NCBI RefSeq assembly: GCF_031085375.1
Contig: NZ_JAVCWF010000001.1
Span: 1-64,000 of the forward strand
Reading direction: 5' to 3'
Length of the DNA stretch: 64,000 bases
From: Lactiplantibacillus brownii
GTDB lineage: Bacteria > Bacillota > Bacilli > Lactobacillales > Lactobacillaceae
Shown piece after piece: positions 1 to 11,767 of the stretch (positions are counted from its first letter, which is position 1; each line of letters opens with the position of its first letter). Both the position numbers and the translations under genes were made by a program. The notes beneath the pieces are model-generated. The model saw only the letters and a program-made list of their open reading frames with translations. It did no database searches and was not told the origin of the DNA.

Positions 1-1359
1 CTGGAACGTAATGACTTATGGAATATCATTAAGTTCTCCATGAAGGGTGATCTTTCATCGATCACTTTTCAGACGTTTGTCGAGCCGGCGAAACCACTCC
101 AACTTAATAATCTACAGATGACAATCGAAGTCCCAACAAAATTGCATCGTGATTATTGGGAAAATAACTTGGCAGCAAAATTTACCGATTATGCCTTTCA
201 AGCTACTAATGAGCAGATTACGCCAGTGATGATAACTGAAGAAGAACGTCAGCAGCTTACGAAAAAATCGCAAGCAACTACCGGTAACGTTGCATCCGGT
301 GAAACGACCGCTGCAACTACCCCCACATTTATGCGGGAAACGAAACTCAACCCAAAGTATACATTTGAAAGTTTCGTCATCGGCAAGGGCAACCAAATGG
401 CTCATGCCGCGGCGTTAGTGGTGTCCGAAGAACCGGGCACGATGTATAATCCGTTGTTTTTCTATGGGGGCGTCGGGTTAGGTAAGACCCACTTGATGCA
501 CGCTATTGGTAACAAATTATTAGAGACTGACCCGAGTCGCAAGGTCAAATACGTGACGAGTGAAGCTTTCACCAATGATTTAATTAATGCCATCCAAACT
601 GGGACGCAAGAATCATTTCGTGAAGAGTATCGTAACGTTGATCTCCTGTTGGTCGATGATATTCAATTCTTTGCTAATAAGGAAGCAACGCAAGAAGAGT
701 TCTTCCATACTTTCAATGCTTTATATGAAGATGATAAGCAAATCGTCCTCACTTCTGATCGCTTACCAAACGAGATTCCAAAATTACAAGATCGCTTAGT
801 TTCAAGATTCAAATGGGGCTTATCCGTTGATATTACCCCACCGGACCTCGAAACACGGATTGCTATTTTACGGAACAAGGCTGATTTAGAGAATATCGAT
901 ATTCCCGATGACACGTTAAGTTACATTGCGGGTCAAATCGACTCCAACGTGCGTGAACTTGAGGGCGCCTTAGCGCGAGTTCAAGCTTATTCGCAGCTAA
1001 ACAACTCAAAAATCACGACTAGTTTAGTCGCTGACGCCTTGAAGAGTCTCAATTTAAGTAACAAATTGTCGGAAGTTTCTATTCCGGTCATTCAGGAAAA
1101 GGTGGCTAAATATTACCATGTCACCATGGCCGAACTAAAGGGTAAAAAACGTAATAAACAGATTGTCACTCCGCGGCAAATCGCCATGTATCTATCTCGC
1201 GAACTAACGGATAGCTCATTGCCACGCATCGGGAATGAATTTGGCGGCAAAGATCATACCACCGTCATTCATGCTTATGATAAAATTGCGGCAGCACTAA
1301 AAACTGATCCTGATTTACAACAAGCCATTGGCGATTTGAAAAGTCAGCTCAAAGCCTAG
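1..1359 (+). CDS. dnaA: Chromosomal replication initiator DnaA (5' end missing)
   Basis: DnaA binds 9-mer boxes at oriC and opens the duplex as an ATP-bound oligomer. The reading frame is open from base 1 ([10 protein letters not shown]...), so the true start lies upstream of the window and the ATG at position 40 is internal. Visible are the AAA+ Walker A motif ([10 protein letters not shown]), Walker B (LLVDDIQFF), a sensor-type arginine region and the C-terminal domain IV DNA-binding helix-turn-helix ([16 protein letters not shown]), which reads the DnaA box. The N-terminal domain I and the poorly conserved Thr/Ala-rich linker (domain II) are present except for the first few residues. It is followed by the DnaA-box spacer and dnaN, the usual order in Bacillota. 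Confidence 0.98.
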   Translation: MERNDLWNIIKFSMKGDLSSITFQTFVEPAKPLQLNNLQMTIEVPTKLHRDYWENNLAAKFTDYAFQATNEQITPVMITEEERQQLTKKSQATTGNVASGETTAATTPTFMRETKLNPKYTFESFVIGKGNQMAHAAALVVSEEPGTMYNPLFFYGGVGLGKTHLMHAIGNKLLETDPSRKVKYVTSEAFTNDLINAIQTGTQESFREEYRNVDLLLVDDIQFFANKEATQEEFFHTFNALYEDDKQIVLTSDRLPNEIPKLQDRLVSRFKWGLSVDITPPDLETRIAILRNKADLENIDIPDDTLSYIAGQIDSNVRELEGALARVQAYSQLNNSKITTSLVADALKSLNLSNKLSEVSIPVIQEKVAKYYHVTMAELKGKKRNKQIVTPRQIAMYLSRELTDSSLPRIGNEFGGKDHTTVIHAYDKIAAALKTDPDLQQAIGDLKSQLKA

Positions 1360-1535
1360 TGTGGATAAAAGCTAATAACTCGAAAAGTTTTCCACAACTT
1401 ATGCACATGTGGAAAACTAATCAGCGCTAGCCTTCAGCGAACTTTTCCACATTACCCACTGCCCTACTATTACTACGATCTTTTAGTACTTAATCTATAT
1501 ATAGACCCGCATCACGAAGAAGAGAGGATTTATCT
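1360..1535. promoter_or_regulatory. oriC-type DnaA-box cluster between dnaA and dnaN
   Basis: Four DnaA boxes lie within 92 bases: TGTGGATAA at 1360-1368 (perfect, minus orientation), TTTTCCACA at 1388-1396, TGTGGAAAA at 1408-1416 and TTTTCCACA at 1443-1451 (each one mismatch from TTATCCACA). The first box overlaps the dnaA stop codon. AT-rich sequence follows up to the dnaN ribosome binding site (GAAGAGAGG). The dnaA-dnaN spacer is one half of the bipartite origin in Bacillota. The other half, upstream of dnaA, is outside the window. The dnaN promoter presumably lies here as well, but no clear hexamers were assigned. Confidence 0.88.
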
Positions 1536-2675
1536 ATGAAGTTCACGATTAACCGATCTGCATTTATTAAAGAATTAAATAACGTGCAACGCGCTATCTC
1601 ATCAAAAACAACAATTCCAATTTTGACTGGGTTAAAGTTGGATGTTGCTACTGAAGGCATTACTTTAACTGGTAGTGATGCTGATATTTCAATTGAAACC
1701 ACGATTCCAGCTGACGATGACAACAATACGTTAGTCGTTGAAGATGCTGGTTCAATCGTTTTACCCGCTCGTTTTTTCAGTGAAATCGTTAAGAAATTAC
1801 CTGAAGATACGATGACCATTGCCGTAACAGATGGTTTTCAAACGCAAATCACTTCTGGCGCGGCTTCGTTTACGATTAATGGCTTAGATCCGGAAAATTA
1901 TCCGCATCTTCCAGAAATCGACACGACCAATACGATCACGCTAGCCGGTGATGTTTTTAAAGAATTGATTGGTCAAACGGTTATTGCGGTTTCTAGCCAA
2001 GAAAGTCGTCCCATTTTGACCGGGGTTCATTTCATCCTTGCAAATGGGGAATTCTTAGCTGTCGCAACGGATTCACACCGTTTGAGTCAACGAAAAATTA
2101 AGTTACCAGAAGCGAATAACGCCGACTATGACGTAATTATTCCTGGGAAAAGTTTAACTGAATTATCACGGATGATTGGTGATGGCAATCCTGACGTTCA
2201 GATGCGATTGTCCGAAAACCAAGTACTCTTCAAGCTTGGTAACACCTCGTTTTACTCACGATTACTAGAAGGAAACTACCCAGATACATCACGTTTGATC
2301 CCTAAAGAATCAAACACCACGGTAGAAATTGAAGCACCAGCATTATCAGCGGCTATTGAACGGGCTTCTTTACTTTCACATGAAAGTCGGAACAATGTGG
2401 TGCGTTTTTCAGTCAATCCAACCGATAAAACGATTACGATTTTTGGGAATTCACCTGATGTTGGGGAAGTTACCGAACAGTTGCAACCCGCTGAGTTAGA
2501 CGGCGACGAACTCGAAATTTCGTTTAACCCTGATTACATGAAAGAAGCGCTCCATTCATTCGGTCAAGCCATGATCAAGATTTCGTTTACGATGGCATTG
2601 CGCCCATTCACCTTAGTTCCAACTGAGGAAGGCGAAAACTTTATCCAATTAATCACGCCAGTTCGAACGTTCTAG
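1536..2675 (+). CDS. dnaN: DNA polymerase III subunit beta (sliding clamp)
   Basis: The 379-residue protein is a standard-length beta clamp. It forms a dimeric ring that tethers the replicative polymerase and recruits partners through a hydrophobic pocket. Three repeated clamp folds are recognisable, starting MKFTINRSAFIKELNNVQRAI and ending with the conserved RPFTLVP...QLITPVRTF tail that lines the partner-binding cleft. A strong AGAGAGG precedes the ATG. An intrinsic terminator follows 30 bases after the stop, which separates dnaA-dnaN from the yaaA-recF-gyrB group. Confidence 0.97.
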   Translation: MKFTINRSAFIKELNNVQRAISSKTTIPILTGLKLDVATEGITLTGSDADISIETTIPADDDNNTLVVEDAGSIVLPARFFSEIVKKLPEDTMTIAVTDGFQTQITSGAASFTINGLDPENYPHLPEIDTTNTITLAGDVFKELIGQTVIAVSSQESRPILTGVHFILANGEFLAVATDSHRLSQRKIKLPEANNADYDVIIPGKSLTELSRMIGDGNPDVQMRLSENQVLFKLGNTSFYSRLLEGNYPDTSRLIPKESNTTVEIEAPALSAAIERASLLSHESRNNVVRFSVNPTDKTITIFGNSPDVGEVTEQLQPAELDGDELEISFNPDYMKEALHSFGQAMIKISFTMALRPFTLVPTEEGENFIQLITPVRTF

Positions 2676-2703
2676 TTAACTGAATAAATATACAATTGCT
2701 AGT

Positions 2704-2743
2704 AAAAGACCGTTGATTCGTTATGAATTGGCGGCCTTTTTTG
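2704..2743 (+). terminator. Intrinsic terminator after dnaN
   Basis: An imperfect stem (AAAGACCG pairing with CGGCCTTT) is followed by a T-rich run. It lies 29 bases past the dnaN stop and would end the dnaA-dnaN transcript. Confidence 0.7.
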
Positions 2744-2921
2744 TTAGCACTAAAGGCGCGCAAAACAGTAATTAATCAGCGTTACAAAATGGTGAAACTT
2801 TTGAAGTTACGAAACATATTTAGTACTCATGCATTTATACATTTAGTTAAAATCAAGCCCTTTTGAACAGAATCGTTGTTGTGTAGTTATCATATTTACT
2901 AAAACAATGCATTAATTGTCC

Positions 2922-3089
2922 GTCTCCGTTGACCAGCTCATTTGCTGTGAGGCAGACCTGCAGCCAAAGAACGGTCTGCAGGGCGCTTTCAAGCCAAAGT
3001 ACACGTCTTAAAAGTCGGCCAGACACTCACCTGGGTAAAACCACCCAGCTAAGTGTCTCGACACGGCAAACGGGCTGGTCAACTCCGAC
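2922..3089 (+). repeat. Family-A structured repeat, copy 1
   Basis: The outer stem pairs 2922-2937 with 3074-3089 (13 of 16 bases). Three hairpins lie inside. P2 (2958-2981) carries CTGCAGCC...CGGTCTGCAG, P3 (2986-3014) carries AAGCC...ACGTCTT, and P4 (3021-3058) is a long GC-rich hairpin followed by the conserved CGACACGGCA. The stem sequences differ from other copies while the loop and bulge motifs are kept, which suggests selection on structure. Confidence 0.8.
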
Positions 3090-3169
3090 GTTAAATAGTG
3101 ATTGTAATCAAAGCATTAGTCATCTTAATATCTCCAAAACTCAATTCATATCATATTGAGATTACTGAT

Positions 3170-3325
3170 TAGTGCAGGGCGGGCTGGATGATGCTCAGTG
3201 GTGAAATTTTCCTTTGCTGGTGAACTTCCAGCTTAGGAAAAGCCCGGCTTGTGAGACCGTACTTTGGCTCACAAACGTGGCCACCACGTTCTAGCATCAG
3301 TCTAGACCAACCGGAACGGCAAGCT
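3170..3325 (-). repeat. Family-A structured repeat, copy 2 (inverted)
   Basis: This is a near-identical reverse-complement of the copy at 30419-30573, including the flank GCCCGCCCTGC and the hairpin CTTGTGAG...CTCACAA with the AGCC/CGGTCT-type bulge motif. The outer stem pairs GGATGATGCT with AGCATCAGTC. It sits 80 bases from copy 1 in the opposite orientation. Confidence 0.8.
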
Positions 3326-3644
3326 AAACGGATACTTAATAGGACAGATATGATAGCTACGATGTTGGCAGCAACCAAAGTTTTTCAGCACGATTGCGTC
3401 AAATTTGATGGTAAGATTGGTATCTAATGGGGATTAGCAACTGTTTGAACGGGAGTAAAAGTTGGGATGGGTCATGCAATCGAACCGATGAAAATGGAAT
3501 CCAAGCGATTTTTGATGTAAAAAAATAAGCAATTTCGCGAAAATCCGTAAATATTTCGAATTCTAGCAAATTTACCCCTAGGCAAGTACCCCGACATTAG
3601 TTTTACTTAAATCGTCTTAAAATGGCTCTGAGCGCGGTTATAAA

Positions 3645-3673
3645 TTGAATTTTCATAGAAAAACAGGTATAAT
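3645..3673 (+). promoter_or_regulatory. Sigma-A promoter of the yaaA-recF-gyrB operon
   Basis: TTGAAT (3645-3650), a 17-base spacer, then a perfect TATAAT (3668-3673). The transcript would start near 3680, about 70 bases before yaaA. Confidence 0.8.
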
Positions 3674-3751
3674 ATAAGCTGTTGAGGAGTGTGCAAAAGC
3701 ACTCGTGCACACGTTTGATAGCTTGTAATTGAAAGTTAGGCAGGTGACATT

Positions 3752-3988
3752 TTGAAACAGCCAGTACAGATTGACACACCCTTTATTACCTTAGGGCAGA
3801 TGTTAAAAGAAGAGGCCATCATTAGTTCCGGTGGTCAAGCTAAGTGGTTTTTGCGTGAAACAAAAGTCTTAGTTAATGGTGAACCCGATGATCGGCGCGG
3901 TCGCAAGCTCTATCCCGGCGACACGATTGAAATTGCGGATAACGGGTCATTTTTTATTCGCTCAAATCGGACAGAAACGACTGATTAG
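3752..3988 (+). CDS. yaaA: S4-domain RNA-binding protein YaaA
   Basis: This 78-residue protein consists of little more than an S4 RNA-binding fold (GQMLKEEAIISSGGQAKWFL...VLVNGEPDDRRGRKLYPGDTI). It belongs to the small S4 protein always found between dnaN and recF in Bacillota. Its role is not well defined; RNA or ribosome binding is inferred from the fold. Translation starts at a TTG preceded by GCAGGTG. The recF ATG follows directly after the yaaA TAG, so the two are translationally coupled. Do not confuse it with the unrelated peroxide-stress YaaA at 61.4 kb. Confidence 0.9.
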   Translation: MKQPVQIDTPFITLGQMLKEEAIISSGGQAKWFLRETKVLVNGEPDDRRGRKLYPGDTIEIADNGSFFIRSNRTETTD

Positions 3989-7056
<3,068 letters not shown>

Positions 7057-7089
7057 CAAATCAGGTCAATGATAACGTTCGCTTTGCCG

Positions 7090-7225
7090 TTCATTAGCCA
7101 CCGTGACGGGCTGGAACGCTGTGAACACGACTTGAAGCCGTAACCCACGTCTTCAAGCTCGGTTTTCCCTAAGTCACTAAATCGTGACTAAGGGAATTCC
7201 ACAGCTGAGCCCCGGTGGCTAGTGA
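7090..7225 (+). repeat. Family-A structured repeat, copy 3, between gyrB and gyrA
   Basis: The outer stem pairs TTCATTAGCCACCG with CGGTGGCTAGTGAA (7090-7225). P3 (7131-7157) has CTTGAAGCC...ACGTCTTCAAG and P4 (about 7165-7197) has TTCCCTAAGTCAC pairing with GTGACTAAGGGAA. The P2 hairpin with CAGCC/CGGTCTG is missing, so this is a shorter variant. It has no T-tract and so does not look like a terminator. It would be part of any gyrB-gyrA transcript. Confidence 0.75.
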
Positions 7226-7354
7226 ACTAATATCCAGTGATGACTTAGGTTGTTGTTCAAAAACCGGTTGGTGAAAGCGACATTCAAAGATAACGACAAA
7301 AAATAACGAATTTAAAAGCGAATTGGCAAACACAGATGAAGGAGGATACAAGAC

Positions 7355-9928
7355 TTGGCTGAATCAGATTTACCAAATCGAATAACCGATGTGAACTTGT
7401 CCAAGACCATGCGGACGTCATTCTTAAGCTACGCAATGAGTGTTATTGTGGCGCGGGCTTTACCTGACGTACGAGATGGCTTGAAACCTGTTCACCGGCG
7501 GATTCTTTACGGTATGAGTGAACTTGGGGTAACTCCCGATAAACCGTACAAGAAATCGGCCAGAATTGTTGGGGACGTCATGGGGAAGTATCATCCTCAT
7601 GGTGACTCAGCGATTTATGAATCCATGGTTCGGATGGCCCAAGACTTTAGTTATCGCTACATGTTAGTGGATGGTCATGGGAACTTCGGCTCAGTCGATG
7701 GTGATGGCGCTGCCGCAATGCGGTATACCGAAGCACGATTGAGTAAAATTGCGGTCGAAATGTTGCGTGATATCAATAAAGATACCGTTAATTGGCAACC
7801 TAACTACGATGATACCGAACGGGAACCAGAAGTCTTACCAGCTCGTTTCCCTAACTTATTAGTTAATGGGGCGACTGGGATTGCTGTTGGGATGACCACT
7901 AATATTCCACCGCATAATTTATCTGAAGTGATCTCGGCAATTCATTTATTGATGAAAAACCCGGATGCGACAACCGCAGATTTGATGGAAGCTGTTCCAG
8001 GGCCTGATTTCCCAACTGGCGGGATCGTCATGGGTAAATCCGGGATTCGAAAAGCTTATGAAACTGGCCGCGGGAATATTATCATTCGCGCCAAGGTGGA
8101 TATTCAAGAACAAAAGAACGGTAAGCAACGGATCATCGTGACTGAATTGCCATATATGGTCAATAAAGCCAAGTTGATTGAACGTATCGCATCGTTAGCT
8201 CGGGACAAAGAAATCGAAGGTATCACGGATATCAACGATGAAAGTGACCGAGAAGGGATGCGGGTCGTCATTGATGTGCGGCGTGATGCCAGTGCATCAG
8301 TTATTCTGAATAATCTTTACAAGATGACGTTGATGCAAACTAATTTTGGCTTTAACATGTTGGCCATCGTTAAGGGCGCACCAAAAGTCTTAAGCTTGAA
8401 GCAAATCTTGATTTATTATTTGGAACATCAAGAAGATGTCATTCGGCGACGGACGCAATTTGACTTGAAGAAGGCTCAAGCGCGGGCACATATTCTAGAA
8501 GGCTTGCGGATTGCGCTGGATCATATTGATGAAATTATCACGATTATTCGCCAATCACAGACGAGTGATATCGCCAAGAATCAGTTAATGGATAACTATG
8601 GGTTATCTGACAAACAAGCTCAAGCAATCTTAGATATGCGACTTGTTCGTTTGACTGGTTTGGAACGCGAAAAGATCGAAAGTGAATATCAAGACTTGCT
8701 GAAATCAATTGCGGATTACAAAGCAATTTTGGCCAGCAAAGAACGGATTAACCAGTTGATTTACGAAGAACTACTTGAGATTCAACGTAAATTTGGTGAT
8801 GCGCGTCGGACTGAATTAATGGTCGGCGAAGTCTTGAGTATTGAAGACGAAGACTTGATCGAAGAAGAAGAAGTTGCCGTTACCTTGACGCATAATGGCT
8901 ACATCAAACGCCTGCCAACGACTGAATTTAAATCACAACATCGTGGTGGTCGTGGGATTCAAGGGATGGACGTTCATGATGATGACTTCATTGAGCATTT
9001 GTTGACGACTTCAACACATGATGTGCTGTTGTTCTTCACCAATGCTGGTAAAGTTTACCGGATGAAGGCTTACGAAATTCCTGAATACGGTCGGACTGCT
9101 AAGGGGATTCCAGTTATTAATTTGCTGGGAGTTAACTCTGGTGAAAAGATCCAGGCCGTCGTCAATGTCTCTGGTGATGCCAGCGATAGCGACAAATTCT
9201 TGTTCTTCACCACGGTCAAAGGGGTCGTTAAACGGACCCCAGTCCAAGAATTCTCGAATATCCGGAGTAATGGTCTCAAGGCTATTACGTTGAAAGATGA
9301 CGATGAATTGATTGGTGTTACCATCACCGATGGCTCACAAAACATGATCATTGGGACGCATAATGGTTATGCCGTTAGCTTCGATGAAACCACGGTTCGC
9401 TCGATGGGTCGGACAGCTGCTGGGGTACGCGGAATTCGATTACGCGATGATGATTTTGTCATTGGGTTCGACATTCTTAAACCTGACAGTAACGTCTTTA
9501 TCATTACTGAAAAAGGTTATGGTAAGCAAACGCCGGCTGCCGAATACCCAATCAAGGGTCGTGGCGGTAAAGGGATTAAGACGGCTAATGTGACTGAAAA
9601 GAATGGTCATTTGGCTGGCTTAACGACTGTCAGTGGGACTGAAGATATTATGGTGATGACTGATCAAGGGGTTATGATTCGCTTTAATATTGCCACTGTT
9701 TCGCAAACTGGACGAGCAACCTTAGGGGTCCGGTTGATTCGCTTAGACGATAAAGGCAAGGTTGCCACTATGGCGAAGGTTGATCCAGAACCTGAAACCG
9801 ATGATGACCAAACTGCAGATAGTCAAGCGGCTGAGACTAGCACCATTGCTGATCCAGCCAGTGAAGCAACTACCGCTGAAGGCGCAACTAATGATTCAGC
9901 AGATCAAACACATCCAGATTCAGAATAG
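7355..9928 (+). CDS. gyrA: DNA gyrase subunit A
   Basis: GyrA cuts and reseals DNA through a covalent tyrosine and wraps DNA on its C-terminal beta-pinwheel. The 857-residue protein has the winged-helix region with the quinolone-resistance segment ([17 protein letters not shown], serine and glutamate as in sensitive strains) and the catalytic tyrosine in [10 protein letters not shown]. Six GyrA blade repeats follow, including the GyrA box QRRGGKG-type segments ([21 protein letters not shown]). The last roughly 45 residues are an acidic, Thr/Ala-rich tail. The start is TTG after GGAGG. A strong terminator follows. Confidence 0.98.
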   Translation: MAESDLPNRITDVNLSKTMRTSFLSYAMSVIVARALPDVRDGLKPVHRRILYGMSELGVTPDKPYKKSARIVGDVMGKYHPHGDSAIYESMVRMAQDFSYRYMLVDGHGNFGSVDGDGAAAMRYTEARLSKIAVEMLRDINKDTVNWQPNYDDTEREPEVLPARFPNLLVNGATGIAVGMTTNIPPHNLSEVISAIHLLMKNPDATTADLMEAVPGPDFPTGGIVMGKSGIRKAYETGRGNIIIRAKVDIQEQKNGKQRIIVTELPYMVNKAKLIERIASLARDKEIEGITDINDESDREGMRVVIDVRRDASASVILNNLYKMTLMQTNFGFNMLAIVKGAPKVLSLKQILIYYLEHQEDVIRRRTQFDLKKAQARAHILEGLRIALDHIDEIITIIRQSQTSDIAKNQLMDNYGLSDKQAQAILDMRLVRLTGLEREKIESEYQDLLKSIADYKAILASKERINQLIYEELLEIQRKFGDARRTELMVGEVLSIEDEDLIEEEEVAVTLTHNGYIKRLPTTEFKSQHRGGRGIQGMDVHDDDFIEHLLTTSTHDVLLFFTNAGKVYRMKAYEIPEYGRTAKGIPVINLLGVNSGEKIQAVVNVSGDASDSDKFLFFTTVKGVVKRTPVQEFSNIRSNGLKAITLKDDDELIGVTITDGSQNMIIGTHNGYAVSFDETTVRSMGRTAAGVRGIRLRDDDFVIGFDILKPDSNVFIITEKGYGKQTPAAEYPIKGRGGKGIKTANVTEKNGHLAGLTTVSGTEDIMVMTDQGVMIRFNIATVSQTGRATLGVRLIRLDDKGKVATMAKVDPEPETDDDQTADSQAAETSTIADPASEATTAEGATNDSADQTHPDSE

Positions 9929-9938
9929 GAACTAACGA

Positions 9939-9980
9939 AAAAGTCGTCACCAGGTTATTTTCACTGGTGACGACTTTTTT
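9939..9980 (+). terminator. Intrinsic terminator after gyrA
   Basis: A perfect stem, AAAGTCGTCACCAG pairing with CTGGTGACGACTTT, has a short loop and a run of seven T. It closes the gyrase transcript. Confidence 0.92.
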
Positions 9981-10069
9981 TCAGAAATAAAAAGATTTTC
10001 CTGAGCAATCGGCGTAAATAATAGGTGTAACGTGATTGGGATTTTTTGTTTTGTCGGCTGCGCCAAACC

Positions 10070-10098
10070 TTGCAACAAACTAAGTTAGATGTTATACT
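10070..10098 (+). promoter_or_regulatory. Promoter of rpsF-ssb-rpsR
   Basis: TTGCAA (10070-10075), 17 bases, TATACT (10093-10098). The predicted 5' leader is about 85 bases and ends in a very strong AAGGAGGTG. The S6:S18 complex is known to autoregulate some rpsF leaders; the sequence alone does not let me confirm that motif here. Confidence 0.8.
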
Positions 10099-10188
10099 TT
10101 TACTTCGTGAGTATCTAAGCTTGATTAGATTACTTTCCTTGCTCTTTCAAAAGAAGGGGCCTGAAGTCCATAAGGAGGTGCAAATTTC

Positions 10189-10488
10189 ATGAGTGAATCA
10201 AAGAAATATGAAATTACTTACATCGTACGTCCAGACATCGATGATGCTGCTAAGACAGCGTTAGTTGATCGTTTTGACAAAATCTTAACCGATAACGGTG
10301 CTGAAGTAATTGATTCAAAAGACTGGTCGAAGCGTCGTTTCGCATACGAAATCGGCGGGTTCAACGAAGGTACTTATCATATCGTTAATGTAACGACAAC
10401 TGATGATGCCCCATTGAACGAATTTGATCGGCTTTCAAAGATCAATGATGACATTTTACGTCACATGATCGTTCGTCGCGAAGACTAA
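10189..10488 (+). CDS. rpsF: 30S ribosomal protein S6
   Basis: The 99-residue protein matches S6 in length and sequence ([13 protein letters not shown]... [22 protein letters not shown]... [12 protein letters not shown]). S6 binds 16S rRNA together with S18 in the platform of the small subunit. The gene is preceded by a near-perfect Shine-Dalgarno and a leader of about 85 bases. It is the first gene of the S6-SSB-S18 operon, which is conserved across Bacillota. Confidence 0.98.
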   Translation: MSESKKYEITYIVRPDIDDAAKTALVDRFDKILTDNGAEVIDSKDWSKRRFAYEIGGFNEGTYHIVNVTTTDDAPLNEFDRLSKINDDILRHMIVRRED

Positions 10489-10526
10489 TTAATTCGAAAT
10501 AATTTACGAGAGGAGCACTTCTGTCT

Positions 10527-11144
10527 ATGATTAACCGTTCAGTTCTTGTTGGCCGACTAACAAGAGATCCCGAATTACGATACACTTCTGGTGGTGCCGC
10601 GGTGGCATCGTTCACTTTGGCCGTTAACCGGAGTTTTACTAATCAAAATGGGGAACGTGAAGCTGATTTCATCAATTGCGTCATTTGGCGTAAGGCTGCT
10701 GAAAATTTTGCAAACTTCACCCATAAAGGGTCACTTGTTGGGATTGATGGCCGGATTCAAACCCGGAACTATGAAAACCAACAAGGGCAACGAGTTTATG
10801 TTACAGAAGTGGTCGTTGACAACTTCTCATTATTAGAATCACGCGCAGAATCTGAGCGTCATCAGACTGCAAATGGCGGTAACGGCAGTAGTAATAATGC
10901 TGGTTACAATAATAACAATGGGTACAATCGTCAAGACCAAAATGCAGCTCCTCAACAATCTTCATCGAATAACAATAACAATCCTTTTGGTAATGGTAAT
11001 CCGGCAAGTGCTGCGAGCTCAAATGCGCCAGCTGGTAATGGTAATAATGGTGCCCCAACGAGTGGGTCCAATAATAACCAAGCCGATCCATTTGCCAATA
11101 ATGGGGATCAAATTGATATTTCGGATGATGATTTACCATTCTAG
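10527..11144 (+). CDS. ssb: Single-stranded DNA-binding protein
   Basis: SSB coats single-stranded DNA at forks and recruits repair partners through its acidic tip. The N-terminal OB fold ([19 protein letters not shown], residues 1 to about 110) is followed by a long low-complexity linker rich in Asn, Gly, Ser and Gln, and then the conserved tip DISDDDLPF. At 205 residues it is the long, essential type expected next to rpsF and rpsR rather than a phage SSB. The repetitive codons of the linker create false open frames on other strands. Confidence 0.98.
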   Translation: MINRSVLVGRLTRDPELRYTSGGAAVASFTLAVNRSFTNQNGEREADFINCVIWRKAAENFANFTHKGSLVGIDGRIQTRNYENQQGQRVYVTEVVVDNFSLLESRAESERHQTANGGNGSSNNAGYNNNNGYNRQDQNAAPQQSSSNNNNNPFGNGNPASAASSNAPAGNGNNGAPTSGSNNNQADPFANNGDQIDISDDDLPF

Positions 11145-11179
11145 TAGCTTAGCTACGGATATCGAGGAGGGAAATACCA

Positions 11180-11416
11180 ATGGCACAACAAAGAAGAGGT
11201 GGCCGTCGTCGTCGTAAAGTCGACTTCATCGCCGCTAACCATATCGAATATATCGATTATAAAGATACTGATTTATTACGTCGTTTCGTTTCAGAACGGG
11301 GCAAGATTTTGCCACGTCGTGTAACGGGTACTAGTGCTAAGAACCAACGTTCTTTAACTATTGCAATCAAACGCGCACGGATCATGGGCTTATTACCATT
11401 CGTTTCAGAAGAATAA
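11180..11416 (+). CDS. rpsR: 30S ribosomal protein S18
   Basis: The 78-residue basic protein shows the S18 pattern ([47 protein letters not shown]). S18 pairs with S6 on 16S rRNA. It has a GGAGGG ribosome binding site 35 bases after ssb and is the last gene of the operon, followed by a terminator 14 bases after the stop. Confidence 0.98.
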   Translation: MAQQRRGGRRRRKVDFIAANHIEYIDYKDTDLLRRFVSERGKILPRRVTGTSAKNQRSLTIAIKRARIMGLLPFVSEE

Positions 11417-11429
11417 TTCAAGCCAACTA

Positions 11430-11455
11430 AAAACCACAGAATTCTGTGGTTTTTT
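11430..11455 (+). terminator. Intrinsic terminator after rpsR
   Basis: A perfect palindromic stem, AAAACCACAGAATTCTGTGG, is followed by T6. It ends the rpsF operon. Confidence 0.92.
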
Positions 11456-11767
11456 ATTTTGGCCTAAAATTTGAGTAAAAGCCGGTTAACAACGCTATGT
11501 TGCAAGCCAAGTTTGTCTAAAAAATCGTGTGGTAAAAGGAAATTGATTTTACGATCAGGGATAAAGGGTAGTTACGATTGGCTCATGCAGCAGTTGACAC
11601 TGAATCAATAGACTTTGCCTGAGGCTAATCAATGGCGCCTGATCGTATTTAATTGCCAAAAATTATCGGTTAGCGTGGTTGTGGGCCTTTTCGAGGACAA
11701 CGCTGAAACGCTACCCTGGTTTGTGATAAAATATAACTATTACTGAGAATACTTGAGGGAATTTCAA
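11456..11767. other. Intergenic region before gdpP
   Basis: About 310 bases show no gene and no family repeat. A TAAAAT-like -10 near 11727 (TTGTGATAAAATATAAC) could start the gdpP transcript. Otherwise nothing is recognisable. Confidence 0.5.

Larger units (their letters stand above)
2744..3644. other. Long intergenic region holding two structured repeats
   Basis: About 900 bases between the dnaN terminator and the yaaA promoter contain no convincing gene. The short open frames at 2929-3159 (+) and 3169-3378 (-) come from the repeats themselves. Two members of the family-A structured repeat lie here in opposite orientations (2922-3089 and 3170-3325). The rest, 2744-2921 and 3326-3644, is AT-rich and shows nothing recognisable. 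Confidence 0.7.

Noticed and set aside
2929..3378. Open frames at 2929-3159 (+) and 3169-3378 (-)
   Set aside because: Both are made up of family-A repeat sequence, have no ribosome binding site and no protein-like composition.
7090..7225. Transcription terminator between gyrB and gyrA
   Set aside because: The stems are strong but there is no T-run after any of them; the layout fits the family-A repeat instead.
10801..11217. Two long frames antisense and out of frame to ssb
   Set aside because: Produced by the repetitive Asn/Gly codons of the SSB linker; the products are His/Tyr- or Ile/Met-rich nonsense.
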